Under the pieces are notes generated by a model. It worked only from the letters and a program-made list of their open reading frames with translations, searched no databases and was not told where the DNA came from. From assembly GCA_030148065.1 (NCBI GenBank), contig JASBUC010000078.1, positions 1 through 64,000 of the forward strand: 64,000 nucleotides of DNA, in the 5' to 3' direction. Made by a program: the position numbers and the translations under genes. This stretch comes from Legionellaceae bacterium. GTDB taxonomy: Bacteria; Pseudomonadota; Gammaproteobacteria; Legionellales; Legionellaceae. Positions 35,550 through 45,050 of this stretch are shown here, one piece after another (positions within the stretch are counted from its first letter, which is position 1; every line of letters starts with the position of its first letter).

Positions 35550-38500
35550 ATGTACAAAGGGCAATTACACCTCTTACAGAAGCAACGGTTTCTTCCACTG
35601 TTCGTTGTTCAATTTTTTGGCGCTTTTAATGACAATGCCTTTAAACTAATGGCTGTTACCTTAATCGCCTTTCAATTGTCATTGAGTGAAGATGCCAGTG
35701 AAATGTACCAGGCCATTGGCGCTTTTTGTTTCGTATTGCCGTATTTTCTATTTTCAGCCACCGCCGGGCAGCTCGCTGACAAGTATAATAAAGCCCGCAT
35801 TACCTATTGGGTGAAATTACTCGAACTTGCCTTAATGCTCACGGGAGCGATTGCTTTATTTTTTCACAACATTTTCTTAATGATGCTGGTTATTTTTGGC
35901 ATGGGTGTGCATTCAACCTTTTTTGGTCCCATTAAATACGCCATTTTGCCCGAGCATTTAAAAAAAGATGAGTTGGTTGCAGGCAATGGGTTGTTAGAAG
36001 GCAGCACCTTTGTAGCAATCTTAGTGGGTACGATGCTAGGTACCATTTGTGGGGGCGCTCGAAATGAAGCCCTAGGGTTTTATGTGGGGGCAGCCATCAT
36101 TATTGGGGCGTCATTAATAGGTTTAATTGCCAGTCTCTACATTCCAAGATCGAGCTCTAAAGCACCGGAGTTGATTGTTAACCGGAATATTTTTAAAGCA
36201 ACCTATGATGTTTTAAAGGAAACCAAAGCCTCTTCAAAGCTTTTTTTATACATCTTAGCCATCTCATGGTTTTGGTTTATTGGCTCGATTGTATTAACCG
36301 AGCTGCCCATCTATACCAAATATGTGCTGGGGTTTGATTCGGTGATACTGAGCCTTTTTCTAGGGCTTTTTTCCATAGGGCTTGCTTGTGGATCTTTAAT
36401 GGTTAATTTCTTACTAAAGAGTCGCGCCAGCACCAAGTTTGTGCCTTTGGCTTTGCTCGGCATGTCCTTTGGTTTGATTGACCTTTTTTGTGCGAGCCCT
36501 TGGATAGCCAAAGGTGCCGAATTACAGGGCTTAACAGCCTTTGTTGGAAATCTTGCAAACCTTCGGATTGTTTTTGACATTTTCTTGATTTCAGTCTGTG
36601 GTGGAATTTTCATAGTACCTTTGTATGTTCTCTTGCAAGAAGAGAGTCCTGCTCACTTTCGCTCTCGTTTGATTGCTGCAAACAACATTGTTAATGGAAT
36701 CTTCATGTTGGCAAGCTCCTTAGTGATTGCAATTTTGAATCTTCTGCAAGTGCCGCTAGTAACAATCTTTGCCCTGACGGGGCTTGTGAACATTGTGGTT
36801 GCCTATTACGCAATGAGTTTGTTACCCAGAACCATCTTAAAGATGATTGTCAGCAGTCTTTTGCGAGTGTTTTATAAGGTCAACATACAAGGGCTTGAAA
36901 ACTACTATAAAGCAGGGGATAAAGTGATTATTATCGCCAATCATAGTTCGTATCTCGATCCCGTGTTGTTAGCAGCCTTTTTGCCTGATGAGTATTTGGT
37001 GGCGGTGAACACTTACACGTCTGAGTGGTGGTGGGTAAAACCGTTTTTACCCTTGGTTGAAGCCTTTCCCATTGCGCCGAGCAACCCCATGAGCGTGAAA
37101 TCAATCATCAAACGCATTAAAGATGGTAAAAAGTGCATTATCTTTCCAGAAGGGCGGCTAACCACCACTGGCGGCTTAATGAAAGTCTACACAGGCTCTG
37201 GCATGATAGCTTATAAAAGTGGCGCCAAGCTTTTGCCGGTTCGCATTGATGGGGCAAGTTATACCCCCTTTAGTTATTTGCGTGGAAAACTAAGGATTAA
37301 GTGGTTTCCTAAAATTAAATTAACCATTTTACCTGCGGTGCAGTTTAAGACGATTGAGGGCACAACCGCTAGAGAGCGACGACATCTTGTGGCTAACCAT
37401 CTCTATGAAGTGATGACCGAGATGATGTTTTCATCGAGTCCTTATCAATCAACGTTGAGCGAAGCTCTAGCTGATGCCATTCACATTCATGGCAAAAACA
37501 AGGAAATTATTGAAGACACCAAACGTAAGGCGCTCAGCTACCGGGGCTTTGCACTTAGAACCATCATTTTAAAACAAGCCCTCAAACGAGAGAAGTTAAC
37601 AGAAGAAACCATTGGTGTGATGTTGCCAACCAGTATTGCTGCTAGCGTCAGCTTTTTTAGTTTAACCCTGTTAAACCGAGTGCCGGCCATGCTTAATTTC
37701 TCAATGGGCACACACAGTGTGTTAAGTTGTGCGCAAACCGCCAACGTTAAAACCATTGTTTCTGCTAGAGAATTTATAAAGAAAGCAAAATTAGAGTCAA
37801 TGGTTGAGTCACTGACGAAAGCGGGCTGTCGCTTTATCTTCTTAGATGATTTAAACATCTCCTGGCCAATAAAGTTTATAAGTCTTTTGAAAGCAAAGTT
37901 TTTTAAAGCTCAGCTGCCCAAGCGCTCTTTTGAACAGCCGGCAGTCATTTTATTTACCTCTGGCTCAGAAGGGCAGCCCAAAGGGGTGGTCTTGTCTCAT
38001 AAGAACATTTTGGCAAACTGCCATCAAATGGCGGCTAAAATTGATTTCAACGGACAGGACATTGCTTTTAATACCTTGCCGGTATTTCACAGTTTTGGTT
38101 TGACCGTTGGCATGATTTTACCCTTGGTGATGGGCATCAAAGTTTTCTGCTACCCCTCACCACTGCACTACCGTGTGGTACCTGAGTTAATTTATGACAC
38201 TGACGCAAGTCTGATGTTTGGTACTAATACGTTCTTAAGAGGCTATGCTCGCTACGCTCACCCCTATGATTTCTATCGCATTCGTTATATTTTTGCAGGG
38301 GCTGAGCCGTTGACCGCAGCCATTCGTGAAAAATACAGTCTGGACTTTGGCGCAAGAATCTTTGAAGGCTATGGGGCAACAGAGGCCTCGCCGGCGATCT
38401 CAACCAATACCCCCATGCAATACAAGCCAGGGACGACTGGGGCGCTTTTACCTGGCATTAGTTATAAATTAGAACCAATTGAAGGCGTTTCTGAAGGAGG

Positions 38501-38993
38501 GCGTTTATTGGTTAAAGGCCCAAATATTATGCTTGGTTATTTAAAGCATCAACGACCTGGCGTGCTCCTTCCTATGGAAGAAGAGTGGTATGATACGGGG
38601 GATGTGGTCTCATTTGATTCAGAAGGTTATTTAACTGTGCTTGGGCGAATTAAGCGATTTGCCAAAATTGGGGGAGAGATGATTTCCTTGAGCGCGGTAG
38701 AGGAATTGCTCGCAAAACGCTGGCCTGAGTTTAAACATGCGGTGGTGGCCGTTGCTGATGAGCGAAAAGGTGAAAAGCTCATCTTGCTGACCGAACACCC
38801 AGAGCTACAAGTTAGCACACTGCGAGAGTGTTTTAAAAGTCAGGGCGTAGGAGATCTATTGATTCCTAGAACTTTGTTCTATATCAAAGAGTTGGCCGTG
38901 CTTGGCAGTGGAAAACTTGATTATCCAAGCCTCTTACAGCAGGCTCTTTTAAAGCAGAAGGAGGTAGCGAGTCCCCCAGAACAGATCGTTTAA
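35550..38993 (+). CDS. aas: Aas-type fusion: LplT-like transporter, acyltransferase and acyl-ACP synthetase
   Basis: 1,147 aa, three modules. Residues 1-420: MFS flippase like LplT (FFGAFNDNAFKLMAV; ATAGQLADKYNKARI). Residues 430-630: PlsC-type acyltransferase with NHSSYLDPVLLA (HX4D) and FPEGR. Residues 640-1147: AMP-forming acyl-ACP synthetase with LFTSGSEGQPKGVVLS, FEGYGATEASP and YDTGDVVSFD. Together they import lysophospholipids and re-acylate them. In E. coli LplT and Aas are separate adjacent proteins; the fused form occurs in many other proteobacteria. Confidence 0.93.
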   Translation: MYKGQLHLLQKQRFLPLFVVQFFGAFNDNAFKLMAVTLIAFQLSLSEDASEMYQAIGAFCFVLPYFLFSATAGQLADKYNKARITYWVKLLELALMLTGAIALFFHNIFLMMLVIFGMGVHSTFFGPIKYAILPEHLKKDELVAGNGLLEGSTFVAILVGTMLGTICGGARNEALGFYVGAAIIIGASLIGLIASLYIPRSSSKAPELIVNRNIFKATYDVLKETKASSKLFLYILAISWFWFIGSIVLTELPIYTKYVLGFDSVILSLFLGLFSIGLACGSLMVNFLLKSRASTKFVPLALLGMSFGLIDLFCASPWIAKGAELQGLTAFVGNLANLRIVFDIFLISVCGGIFIVPLYVLLQEESPAHFRSRLIAANNIVNGIFMLASSLVIAILNLLQVPLVTIFALTGLVNIVVAYYAMSLLPRTILKMIVSSLLRVFYKVNIQGLENYYKAGDKVIIIANHSSYLDPVLLAAFLPDEYLVAVNTYTSEWWWVKPFLPLVEAFPIAPSNPMSVKSIIKRIKDGKKCIIFPEGRLTTTGGLMKVYTGSGMIAYKSGAKLLPVRIDGASYTPFSYLRGKLRIKWFPKIKLTILPAVQFKTIEGTTARERRHLVANHLYEVMTEMMFSSSPYQSTLSEALADAIHIHGKNKEIIEDTKRKALSYRGFALRTIILKQALKREKLTEETIGVMLPTSIAASVSFFSLTLLNRVPAMLNFSMGTHSVLSCAQTANVKTIVSAREFIKKAKLESMVESLTKAGCRFIFLDDLNISWPIKFISLLKAKFFKAQLPKRSFEQPAVILFTSGSEGQPKGVVLSHKNILANCHQMAAKIDFNGQDIAFNTLPVFHSFGLTVGMILPLVMGIKVFCYPSPLHYRVVPELIYDTDASLMFGTNTFLRGYARYAHPYDFYRIRYIFAGAEPLTAAIREKYSLDFGARIFEGYGATEASPAISTNTPMQYKPGTTGALLPGISYKLEPIEGVSEGGRLLVKGPNIMLGYLKHQRPGVLLPMEEEWYDTGDVVSFDSEGYLTVLGRIKRFAKIGGEMISLSAVEELLAKRWPEFKHAVVAVADERKGEKLILLTEHPELQVSTLRECFKSQGVGDLLIPRTLFYIKELAVLGSGKLDYPSLLQQALLKQKEVASPPEQIV

Positions 38994-39039
38994 TGGGTTA
39001 AGGAATTTTGGGAAAAGAGCGGATAAATCTTAGAAGCTC

Positions 39040-39068
39040 TTGTATCTTGGCTTTTTATTAGCTAAAAT
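39040..39068 (+). promoter_or_regulatory. Promoter of rplM-rpsI
   Basis: TTGTAT (39040-39045), 17 nt, TAAAAT (39063-39068), about 85 nt before the rplM ATG. The leader includes ACC..CCAGCTGG..GGT, which could fold near the start; an L13-binding leader is known in gammaproteobacteria but cannot be confirmed here. Confidence 0.6.
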
Positions 39069-39153
39069 CGCCCATCTTTATGGGTTTTCGGTCATCTTCC
39101 ATTAGATTTAACCTATTTGACCAGCTGGAAAAGGTGGTTCGGAGTAAATATTA

Positions 39154-39594
39154 ATGAAAACATTTAGTGCCAAGGCAAGTGACGTTCGACGTGACTGGTT
39201 TGTGATTGATGCAACAGGTAAGCGTTTAGGACGATTGTCAACAGAAGTAGCTCGTCGATTAAGAGGCAAGCATAAAGCAGAATACACCCCTCACGTAGAT
39301 ACAGGGGATAATATTATTGTTATCAACGCTGATAAAATCGTTGTTACCGGTAAAAAGACGACGGATAAAATGTACTACCGTCACTCTGGTTACCCTGGTG
39401 GCTTGAAAGAAATGAGCTTTGATAAGTTACAAGCAAAACACCCAACAAGAATCATCGAGTTGGCTGTAAAAGGTATGTTGCCTAAGAATCCTTTGGGTCG
39501 GGCCATGTATCGAAAGTTAAAGGTGTACGAAGGGGCAGAACACCCTCATACAGCTCAACAGCCGATTGAATTAGACTTAGATGGTAAAGCGTAA
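39154..39594 (+). CDS. rplM: 50S ribosomal protein L13
   Basis: 146 aa, normal length plus four C-terminal residues. [44 protein letters not shown] and [21 protein letters not shown] are family signatures. An early assembler in the large subunit. It is followed by rpsI after 12 nt, the conserved order in nearly all bacteria. Confidence 0.98.
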   Translation: MKTFSAKASDVRRDWFVIDATGKRLGRLSTEVARRLRGKHKAEYTPHVDTGDNIIVINADKIVVTGKKTTDKMYYRHSGYPGGLKEMSFDKLQAKHPTRIIELAVKGMLPKNPLGRAMYRKLKVYEGAEHPHTAQQPIELDLDGKA

Positions 39595-39606
39595 GATCAG
39601 GAATAA

Positions 39607-40041
39607 ATGATGAAAGAAACTACACAGTATTATGGCACAGGTCGACGTAAGAGCTCTGTTGCGCGTGTTTTTTTAAGACCCGGCAAAGGTGACGTAAGCA
39701 TCAACGGTCGTTCTTTAGAAGAATACTTTGGTCGTAAGACGGCTCAAATGGTTGTTAAACAGCCTCTAGACGCGGTTGAGATGATTGGTAAATTTGACAT
39801 CTTTGCGACCGTTACAGGTGGTGGAAGTTCTGGTCAAGCTGGTGCGATTCGTCACGGCATTACTCGTGCTTTAATTCAATATGACGAAGCGGATTTACCG
39901 GAAGGTGCTGAATTATCTGATGAGGCGTTTAGAAAAGTGCTTCGTCGCAAAGGGTATGTTACTCGTGACCCACGTAGAGTGGAGCGTAAGAAAGTTGGTC
40001 TTCATAAAGCAAGAAAAGCAACTCAATACTCTAAGCGTTAA
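39607..40041 (+). CDS. rpsI: 30S ribosomal protein S9
   Basis: 144 aa. [21 protein letters not shown] opens the protein, [19 protein letters not shown] is the S9 signature, and the C-terminus ends [11 protein letters not shown], the basic tail that contacts P-site tRNA. The ATG may be 39607 or 39610; AGGA lies upstream. A strong terminator follows. Confidence 0.98.
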   Translation: MMKETTQYYGTGRRKSSVARVFLRPGKGDVSINGRSLEEYFGRKTAQMVVKQPLDAVEMIGKFDIFATVTGGGSSGQAGAIRHGITRALIQYDEADLPEGAELSDEAFRKVLRRKGYVTRDPRRVERKKVGLHKARKATQYSKR

Positions 40042-40050
40042 TTCCTTTTT

Positions 40051-40090
40051 GCTCTCCCCCCGAACACCTAGCTCGGGGGAGCTTCTTTTT
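40051..40090 (+). terminator. Intrinsic terminator of rplM-rpsI
   Basis: A GC-rich stem (CTCCCCCCGA / TCGGGGGAG) with a short loop and CTTCTTTTT after it. Its end touches the stop of the convergent gene. Confidence 0.88.
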
Positions 40091-40904
40091 ATCTTTTCAT
40101 TCCGCTCTCATGTTCGTGCTGATCAAGAGATTCTTCTTGTTCATCGTCTGGTAGTCTGCTGAATTTAGAAAATTCTTGATCGAGTTTATCTAAGCCTTGA
40201 TAAAAACAATCAACAGCGTTTTCTCGAGCCTGTTGTGCTCGTAGGCTTGCACTTGCAAAAAATCCGCTGACCGCTAAGTTTGCTGCATGCATTCGAGGCT
40301 TGTGTGGCTCCAGGCGTTGAGTAAGTTGATGAGCACCCCAAGAGAGTTGTCGTTGTCCCCAGGAGAGCCAGGCGGCACAAGTGCCCTCATCGTCATCGTC
40401 ATTGGCATTAAAGGCTTGTGCGTTTGAATGTGAGGCTTGCGCGTGATTTGTGCGTTCAATCAGCGCTTGTTTCTCAGGGCTCTCATTGCCTGTTCGAGCA
40501 TCAAAATATTGCTCTTCTTGCTCAAGTTCAGGCAACTCTTCTTCTAAAACAGTCATTAACAGCTGATACACGTTTGAAAAGTCTTTTGAAAGTTCTTGTT
40601 CACACTTTTTGACAAACTGTTTCATTAAATCATTTTTTATCAGCTCAAGTGCGCTTTCAAATTCATCGCAGTCTTGTTCTCCAGTAAGCGTCTCTTCACT
40701 CGATTTTAGAAGCAGGGCGCTAATCATCAGCAGCTTTTCTTTGTGTAGAAAACTATAGCCATGTTGTTTTGCTAGGCTTAAATACTGAGATTCAAGAGTT
40801 TCCTTAGGTTTAGGGCCTTGTTGAGAGGTTAGGTTATTTAAGAATGCGTTGGCAAAATCAACGCGCAGTTTGGCAATTTGTTCGTTATTAAGATCACTCA
40901 TCAT
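40089..40904 (-). CDS. Acidic protein of unknown function with Glu-rich C-terminus
   Basis: 271 aa, soluble, no signal peptide. Helix-rich N-terminal half (residues 1-130), then a low-complexity acidic linker (EEQYFDARTGNES; NANDDDDEG), then an amphipathic segment (WLSWGQRQLSWGAHQLTQRL). The tail LPDDEQEESLDQHEHESGMKR is strongly acidic just before the end. This resembles the E-block seen in many Dot/Icm type IV substrates; whether this organism has such a system cannot be seen here. AAGGA precedes the ATG. No family recognised. Confidence 0.6.
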   Translation of the reverse strand: MMSDLNNEQIAKLRVDFANAFLNNLTSQQGPKPKETLESQYLSLAKQHGYSFLHKEKLLMISALLLKSSEETLTGEQDCDEFESALELIKNDLMKQFVKKCEQELSKDFSNVYQLLMTVLEEELPELEQEEQYFDARTGNESPEKQALIERTNHAQASHSNAQAFNANDDDDEGTCAAWLSWGQRQLSWGAHQLTQRLEPHKPRMHAANLAVSGFFASASLRAQQARENAVDCFYQGLDKLDQEFSKFSRLPDDEQEESLDQHEHESGMKR

Positions 40905-40964
40905 GTCATCCTTGATTGCTGAGAGGAGTTTCTATGCTGATATATTTTTAGCAAACATACAACA

Positions 40965-42644
40965 TTAATTTAGCGCGTGATTAATAGGGCCTTTTTTAGT
41001 GCTAGAAGCCGCGATTAATTTTACTTTGTTTAAGGTGGTCGAGGTGCTAATGCCATTTTGATAGATCTGCCAGCTAGAACCATTGTAGTGATAGCGAACG
41101 CCATTATCCCCAACAGCCCATCCATCGCTACTGCTAACCATGGAGACACTTCTTAGCGTTATACTGCCAATGTTTGTTTGCTGACTCCAACTGCCATTCT
41201 GATACCGGTAAGCAAGCCCTCCCTCCCCAACGGCCCAGCCATAGTCAGCCACACCATCGTTATTGCTGTCTATCATAGAAAGGCCGTAGAGCTTGCCCAC
41301 TGCCGTCACACTAACAGACCAACTACCGCTATTCCAAAGTAAGATTTGTCCATTGCTGCTATTGCTTGCAGAAATTGAGATGGCATACGCATTGCTGGGG
41401 GCGCTGCTACCATTTCGCACAAAGGTTACTTGTTGTACCTGTCCAACGCTAGAAGGCAGAGCGTCTTCTTCGAAACAAACACTGTTACCTGATTTGACCA
41501 GCTCCAGCATGACGCCTTCGTCACTCTTACCGCCGGCTGCAAAGCCAAAGAAGTTCTTTGTTTCTCCAGCACCCGAAGGGTCGATGATTTTTATGCTAAG
41601 TAGCGGTTTGTCCGTAGCATCAATCTTATTATTGATGGTGAAATTTTTACATTTTTTATTACTTTTAAAGCGCGACCAGCTGGCATTGCTTGCTAAGTTG
41701 TTGCCCCGAAGTATGGTAAATTCATTTTTAGTGTTGGTGCCTCCAACCAGCCAGGCTTCATTGGGGTTAATAAAGGTGACATCGTTTAGTTGCGAGACCT
41801 CGTTTGATTTACTGTTGACAGTGACCTTTGACCAAGTCGTTCCTTCTAGCAAATAGAGCCTAAATTTATTGCCTTCTTTGGTCGTGGTTGCGAGTGCTTG
41901 GTGTGAGTTTAGAGCATCTATCGAGAGCAAATCAGGGTTTCCAGAAAAAGAGGTGACACTCCAATTTAACTCATTGGAAGTCTCATTCCAGCTCAGTAAA
42001 TTGCCAGAGTCTCCTGCTACAAAGACGTAATCAAGTAAGATGGGTTGCTGCAATTCTGACACCGCTTTTGGGTTGTTGGCAGGGGCTTTGCCTATGCCTG
42101 AAATGGTGCATTGATGTTGACTAACCAGACTGCCTGTTTTATAGGTAATGGCGAAGGTATTATCCAGGGCTCTTTGTACATTGAGTAATGTATTACTCGA
42201 GGTGTCGTTGGCATTGTAGGAGAAAAGCTCTTGTCCTATCCAGACAAAGCCACTGGGTGCAAAAGAGCTGCTGTCATTTAAACTAATGGTGCTGCTAACA
42301 CTGGTTTTTGACAGGGTTGAATACACTCTTAAGGGGTTAATGGCATGAGCGCTACCACTGGCGGCGACGGCTTGATAACTGCTGCCATCAAGCAGCTCTA
42401 AAACGCTCAATCCACTGCAGGAGCTTCGATTGGCAAGCATTTTTTCAATCAAGGCATTCTCTCCGAGTGCCAGACCACTCTCAGCAAGTGCTGGGGTTTT
42501 TTTATCGGCGGCTAAATGAAGCGTGCTGGTGTTTTTTCGAATGCTTAGAGAGGTAACGGTGAGGGCAAGTCCTGAAAAGACCACGATTAGGGCAATCGCA
42601 ATCATCAAAAGAAAGCCCCCTGCTTGTTGTGTGCAAAACCTCAT
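40965..42644 (-). CDS. MshP-like minor pilin with beta-propeller-like body
   Basis: 559 aa, last gene of the minor-pilin arm. The N-terminus QQAGGFLLMIAIALIVVFSG resembles MshP/PilX pseudopilins: a hydrophobic helix after a Gly with no Glu at +5. Residues about 185-559 are Ser/Gly/Asn-rich with repeated strands such as LNDVTFINPNEAWLVGG, DYGWAVGEGGLAYRYQNGSW and SDGWAVGDNGVRYHYNGSSW, which recall Ycf48/BNR-type beta-propeller repeats. MshP of Vibrio is only about 150 aa. Likely displayed at the pilus tip like MshQ or PilY1; inference. Overlaps mshO by 1 nt. Confidence 0.75.
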   Translation of the reverse strand: MRFCTQQAGGFLLMIAIALIVVFSGLALTVTSLSIRKNTSTLHLAADKKTPALAESGLALGENALIEKMLANRSSCSGLSVLELLDGSSYQAVAASGSAHAINPLRVYSTLSKTSVSSTISLNDSSSFAPSGFVWIGQELFSYNANDTSSNTLLNVQRALDNTFAITYKTGSLVSQHQCTISGIGKAPANNPKAVSELQQPILLDYVFVAGDSGNLLSWNETSNELNWSVTSFSGNPDLLSIDALNSHQALATTTKEGNKFRLYLLEGTTWSKVTVNSKSNEVSQLNDVTFINPNEAWLVGGTNTKNEFTILRGNNLASNASWSRFKSNKKCKNFTINNKIDATDKPLLSIKIIDPSGAGETKNFFGFAAGGKSDEGVMLELVKSGNSVCFEEDALPSSVGQVQQVTFVRNGSSAPSNAYAISISASNSSNGQILLWNSGSWSVSVTAVGKLYGLSMIDSNNDGVADYGWAVGEGGLAYRYQNGSWSQQTNIGSITLRSVSMVSSSDGWAVGDNGVRYHYNGSSWQIYQNGISTSTTLNKVKLIAASSTKKGPINHALN

Positions 42645-43132
42645 TATGCATTTGCCTTAATATCAACGTTGGTAATTAAAGAGTATTGATAATCTCCCTC
42701 TACTTGCGTTAGAGAGATGCTAATAATTCTCACTAAATCGCCATCAGACGTCGTTGCCAAATTTTCATCAAAATACGAAAAAGAGCAGGCGCTAATGTTT
42801 GCTGCAAAGGTCTTGGTGCCAAGCCCACCTGATTCTTGGCGAGTAATGTCTTGTTGGCTGCTGCGACAACGATAGGTGACTGTATTGTCATCTTGATTGG
42901 TAAAGCTTACTCGTGTTGATTGAGTCTGGCTAATGCTTTTGGCATTGCTTAAATCTTTTCTTAGTATGTCCATGCTCAAGTTTGCTTTGGTGGAGAGGGC
43001 GTTAATCTCTGTGGACATTTTATAATTAGTCACAAGTTGTCTTAAGATCCCTCCAATTGACATGCTTAGAATGCCGGTGATCGTTACAACAGTAATCAGT
43101 TCAATTAAGGTTGCACCACGTTGTGCTCTCAT
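42644..43132 (-). CDS. mshO: Type IV minor prepilin, MshO-like
   Basis: 162 aa. Class III-like prepilin leader MRAQRG followed by ATLIELITVVTITGILS: prepilin peptidase would cut after Gly6, with Glu at +5 of the mature protein but Ala instead of Phe at +1. The body (STKANLSMDILRKDLSNAKSI) matches PilW/MshO-type minor pilins. It overlaps mshD by 4 nt and the MshP-like gene by 1 nt. Confidence 0.75.
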   Translation of the reverse strand: MRAQRGATLIELITVVTITGILSMSIGGILRQLVTNYKMSTEINALSTKANLSMDILRKDLSNAKSISQTQSTRVSFTNQDDNTVTYRCRSSQQDITRQESGGLGTKTFAANISACSFSYFDENLATTSDGDLVRIISISLTQVEGDYQYSLITNVDIKANA

Positions 43133-43521
43133 GCAGGGTACCTCGCTTTAACAACGGCATTGACACTGCGGCTGTCGCTTGCCGTGACTGTGATAGTCAG
43201 TTCGGAATTGGCAGTTGTAAAGGAAGAGTTTAGGCTTAAGCCCTCATTGCTTGCGTAGGTACTAAGTGCTTGGCAGGCAGCTGGAGGGCTTGCAACACTG
43301 CAAGGATCGGTTGGGGTTGCCGGATAATTAACCTCCCTTGCAACGGTTATTAGGGTCATATAAGACATAGCAAGCTGCAGTGCCTTCAAATCTTTATTGG
43401 AGTAGCTTACAAAGCGTAGGCCGTTATTTAAAACGGTCATGGAAGCCGTAAGGGCCAATGAAAAAATGACAATGAAGGTTATCAATTCAACTAAGGTGAC
43501 CCCCTTATGCTTAACCATCAA
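43129..43521 (-). CDS. mshD: Type IV minor prepilin, MshD-like
   Basis: 130 aa. MMVKHKG leader and VTLVELITFIVIFSLAL give a PilV/MshD-type pilin with Glu at +5. There are two Cys in the body (DPCSVASPPAACQ) that could form a disulfide loop. Assigned as MshD from position between C and O and from its size; PilV-like proteins look alike, so the letter is moderately certain. Overlaps mshC by 11 nt. Confidence 0.72.
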   Translation of the reverse strand: MMVKHKGVTLVELITFIVIFSLALTASMTVLNNGLRFVSYSNKDLKALQLAMSYMTLITVAREVNYPATPTDPCSVASPPAACQALSTYASNEGLSLNSSFTTANSELTITVTASDSRSVNAVVKARYPA

Positions 43522-43966
43522 TGTACCCCGTTTGTCCGGTAATAGTAATCACTTGAGTCTGACCGCCAACGGTTAAGGTGAGCGTGGTATCATTGCTTGT
43601 AACACTGCCGCCATCAAGCGGTTGCCCTAATCGGTTAAAAACAATGGTAAGACTACTGGGGCTGATGCTCACGCCATTGGGAAAGTTAATTTTATTGTTA
43701 TCACTGTCAGGATGATTAAAGGTGGTGCCAGAACCATCTTGGATTTCATAGCCAGAGGAGTCAATCACTAATTGATAATCGCTGTTCTCACTCACAGCCA
43801 ATACTCTGGTTAATCTTAAGTCTTCCATTAAGAGGTGCTTAAAGCTTGCTGCAGTAGTGCTCGTTGAGAAGACATATTTTGGGCTTACTGCCATTACCAG
43901 GATCCCAAGAATTACAATCACTGAAATTAATTCTATGTAGGTAAACCCTTGATGGTGGTTTGGCAT
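43511..43966 (-). CDS. mshC: Type IV minor prepilin, MshC-like
   Basis: 151 aa, first gene of the leftward arm. The leader MPNHHQG is followed by FTYIELISVIVILGILVMAVSPKY; a Tyr replaces the usual Leu at +3 but Glu at +5 is kept. The body (LRLTRVLAVSENSDYQLVID; VFNRLGQPLDGG) fits GspH/FimT/MshC-type minor pilins. Divergent from mshI across 127 bp that must hold promoters for both arms. Confidence 0.75.
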   Translation of the reverse strand: MPNHHQGFTYIELISVIVILGILVMAVSPKYVFSTSTTAASFKHLLMEDLRLTRVLAVSENSDYQLVIDSSGYEIQDGSGTTFNHPDSDNNKINFPNGVSISPSSLTIVFNRLGQPLDGGSVTSNDTTLTLTVGGQTQVITITGQTGYIDG

Positions 43967-44093
43967 CGCGCCCTCTGTTTTGCAACCGACGACTCAAATA
44001 TAATGAGCGAAGTTTGTCTTTCTATTGAGCTACCTAGACATAGTATTATAGACTGTAGCATATCTCAATAAACCAGCATGGCTCACACAGACA

Positions 44094-45050
44094 ATGCGCT
44101 CTTTCTTTAAGGACAAAGAATCAAGATTTACCCTAGGAGTCACATTGTCTGACGAAGCTTTCGTTTTGGCTGGGGTTAATCAAGAAAATGGGGTGGAATT
44201 CTGTGTTGAGAAAACCTTTAGTGAGGGCTTAAGAGATGAGAAGGTTTCGGTTATTCGAGAAGCAGTTGAAAATTTTCAATTAGTGGATCAAAACTGCTCA
44301 TTGGTTTTACAAAACGGTGATTATCAGTTACTACAGACCGATCCTTTAAGTGTACCCATTGAAGAAATGGCGCAAGCAATCAAATGGCAAATAAAAGATT
44401 TAATTGATCATAAACCGGAAGACGTCTGTGCAGAAGTGTTTGTGGTTCCCCCTCATGGCCTTGGCAAAAAACGAAACAAAGTGTTTGTCAGCGTTACCCA
44501 AACGGCGCCTTTACTTGAAAAGATTGCCATTTTAGAAGAAAGCTTTTTAAACGTTAATCAAGTGACCATCGAAGAGCTTTGTTTAGGTCGTTTGGTCAAT
44601 TTTGCTCATGCCAGTGAGACCTCTCCTATCATTGTGGTGGACTTTAAAGGCAGTTTTTATCAGGTGATGGTCTGGTTAAATCAAGACTTGTATTTTTCAA
44701 GAGAATTTCGGGCAGCCAGTGCCAGTAATGAGCTCGATCCTGAAAAGACCTGTCTTGAACTACAACGCAGCATGGACTTTTGCAGCAGTGAATTAAAACT
44801 TGCCGATCCTAAGACCATTATTTTTTCGTCGAGACTGGCTTCTCAAAAAGGCGTTGTTTCACCTCTAGAAGAGCTGTTGGGTCGAGCGGTGACCGTGATG
44901 GACTTAGGATTTGTTTTTAACAAAGAGCGAGGTAAACAGTTAAAGCCGCAAGAACAGTTTTATGCGCAGTATGTGTTGGGTGCAGCACTGGAGCAAATTC
45001 TGCTAACACGCCCTCAAGCAGAGGAGGTCATAGCCGATGCAGACGATTAA
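44094..45050 (+). CDS. mshI: MSHA biogenesis protein MshI (PilM-like)
   Basis: 318 aa, cytoplasmic actin-fold alignment protein like PilM. GVTLSDEAFVLAGVNQENG is the first strand pair, VPIEEMAQAIKWQIKDLIDHKPEDV matches the PilM/MshI groove region, and IIVVDFKGSFYQVMVW is the second phosphate strand. No strong ribosome site is visible upstream. It overlaps the PilN-like gene by 14 nt and begins the rightward arm of the locus. Confidence 0.85.
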   Translation: MRSFFKDKESRFTLGVTLSDEAFVLAGVNQENGVEFCVEKTFSEGLRDEKVSVIREAVENFQLVDQNCSLVLQNGDYQLLQTDPLSVPIEEMAQAIKWQIKDLIDHKPEDVCAEVFVVPPHGLGKKRNKVFVSVTQTAPLLEKIAILEESFLNVNQVTIEELCLGRLVNFAHASETSPIIVVDFKGSFYQVMVWLNQDLYFSREFRAASASNELDPEKTCLELQRSMDFCSSELKLADPKTIIFSSRLASQKGVVSPLEELLGRAVTVMDLGFVFNKERGKQLKPQEQFYAQYVLGAALEQILLTRPQAEEVIADADD

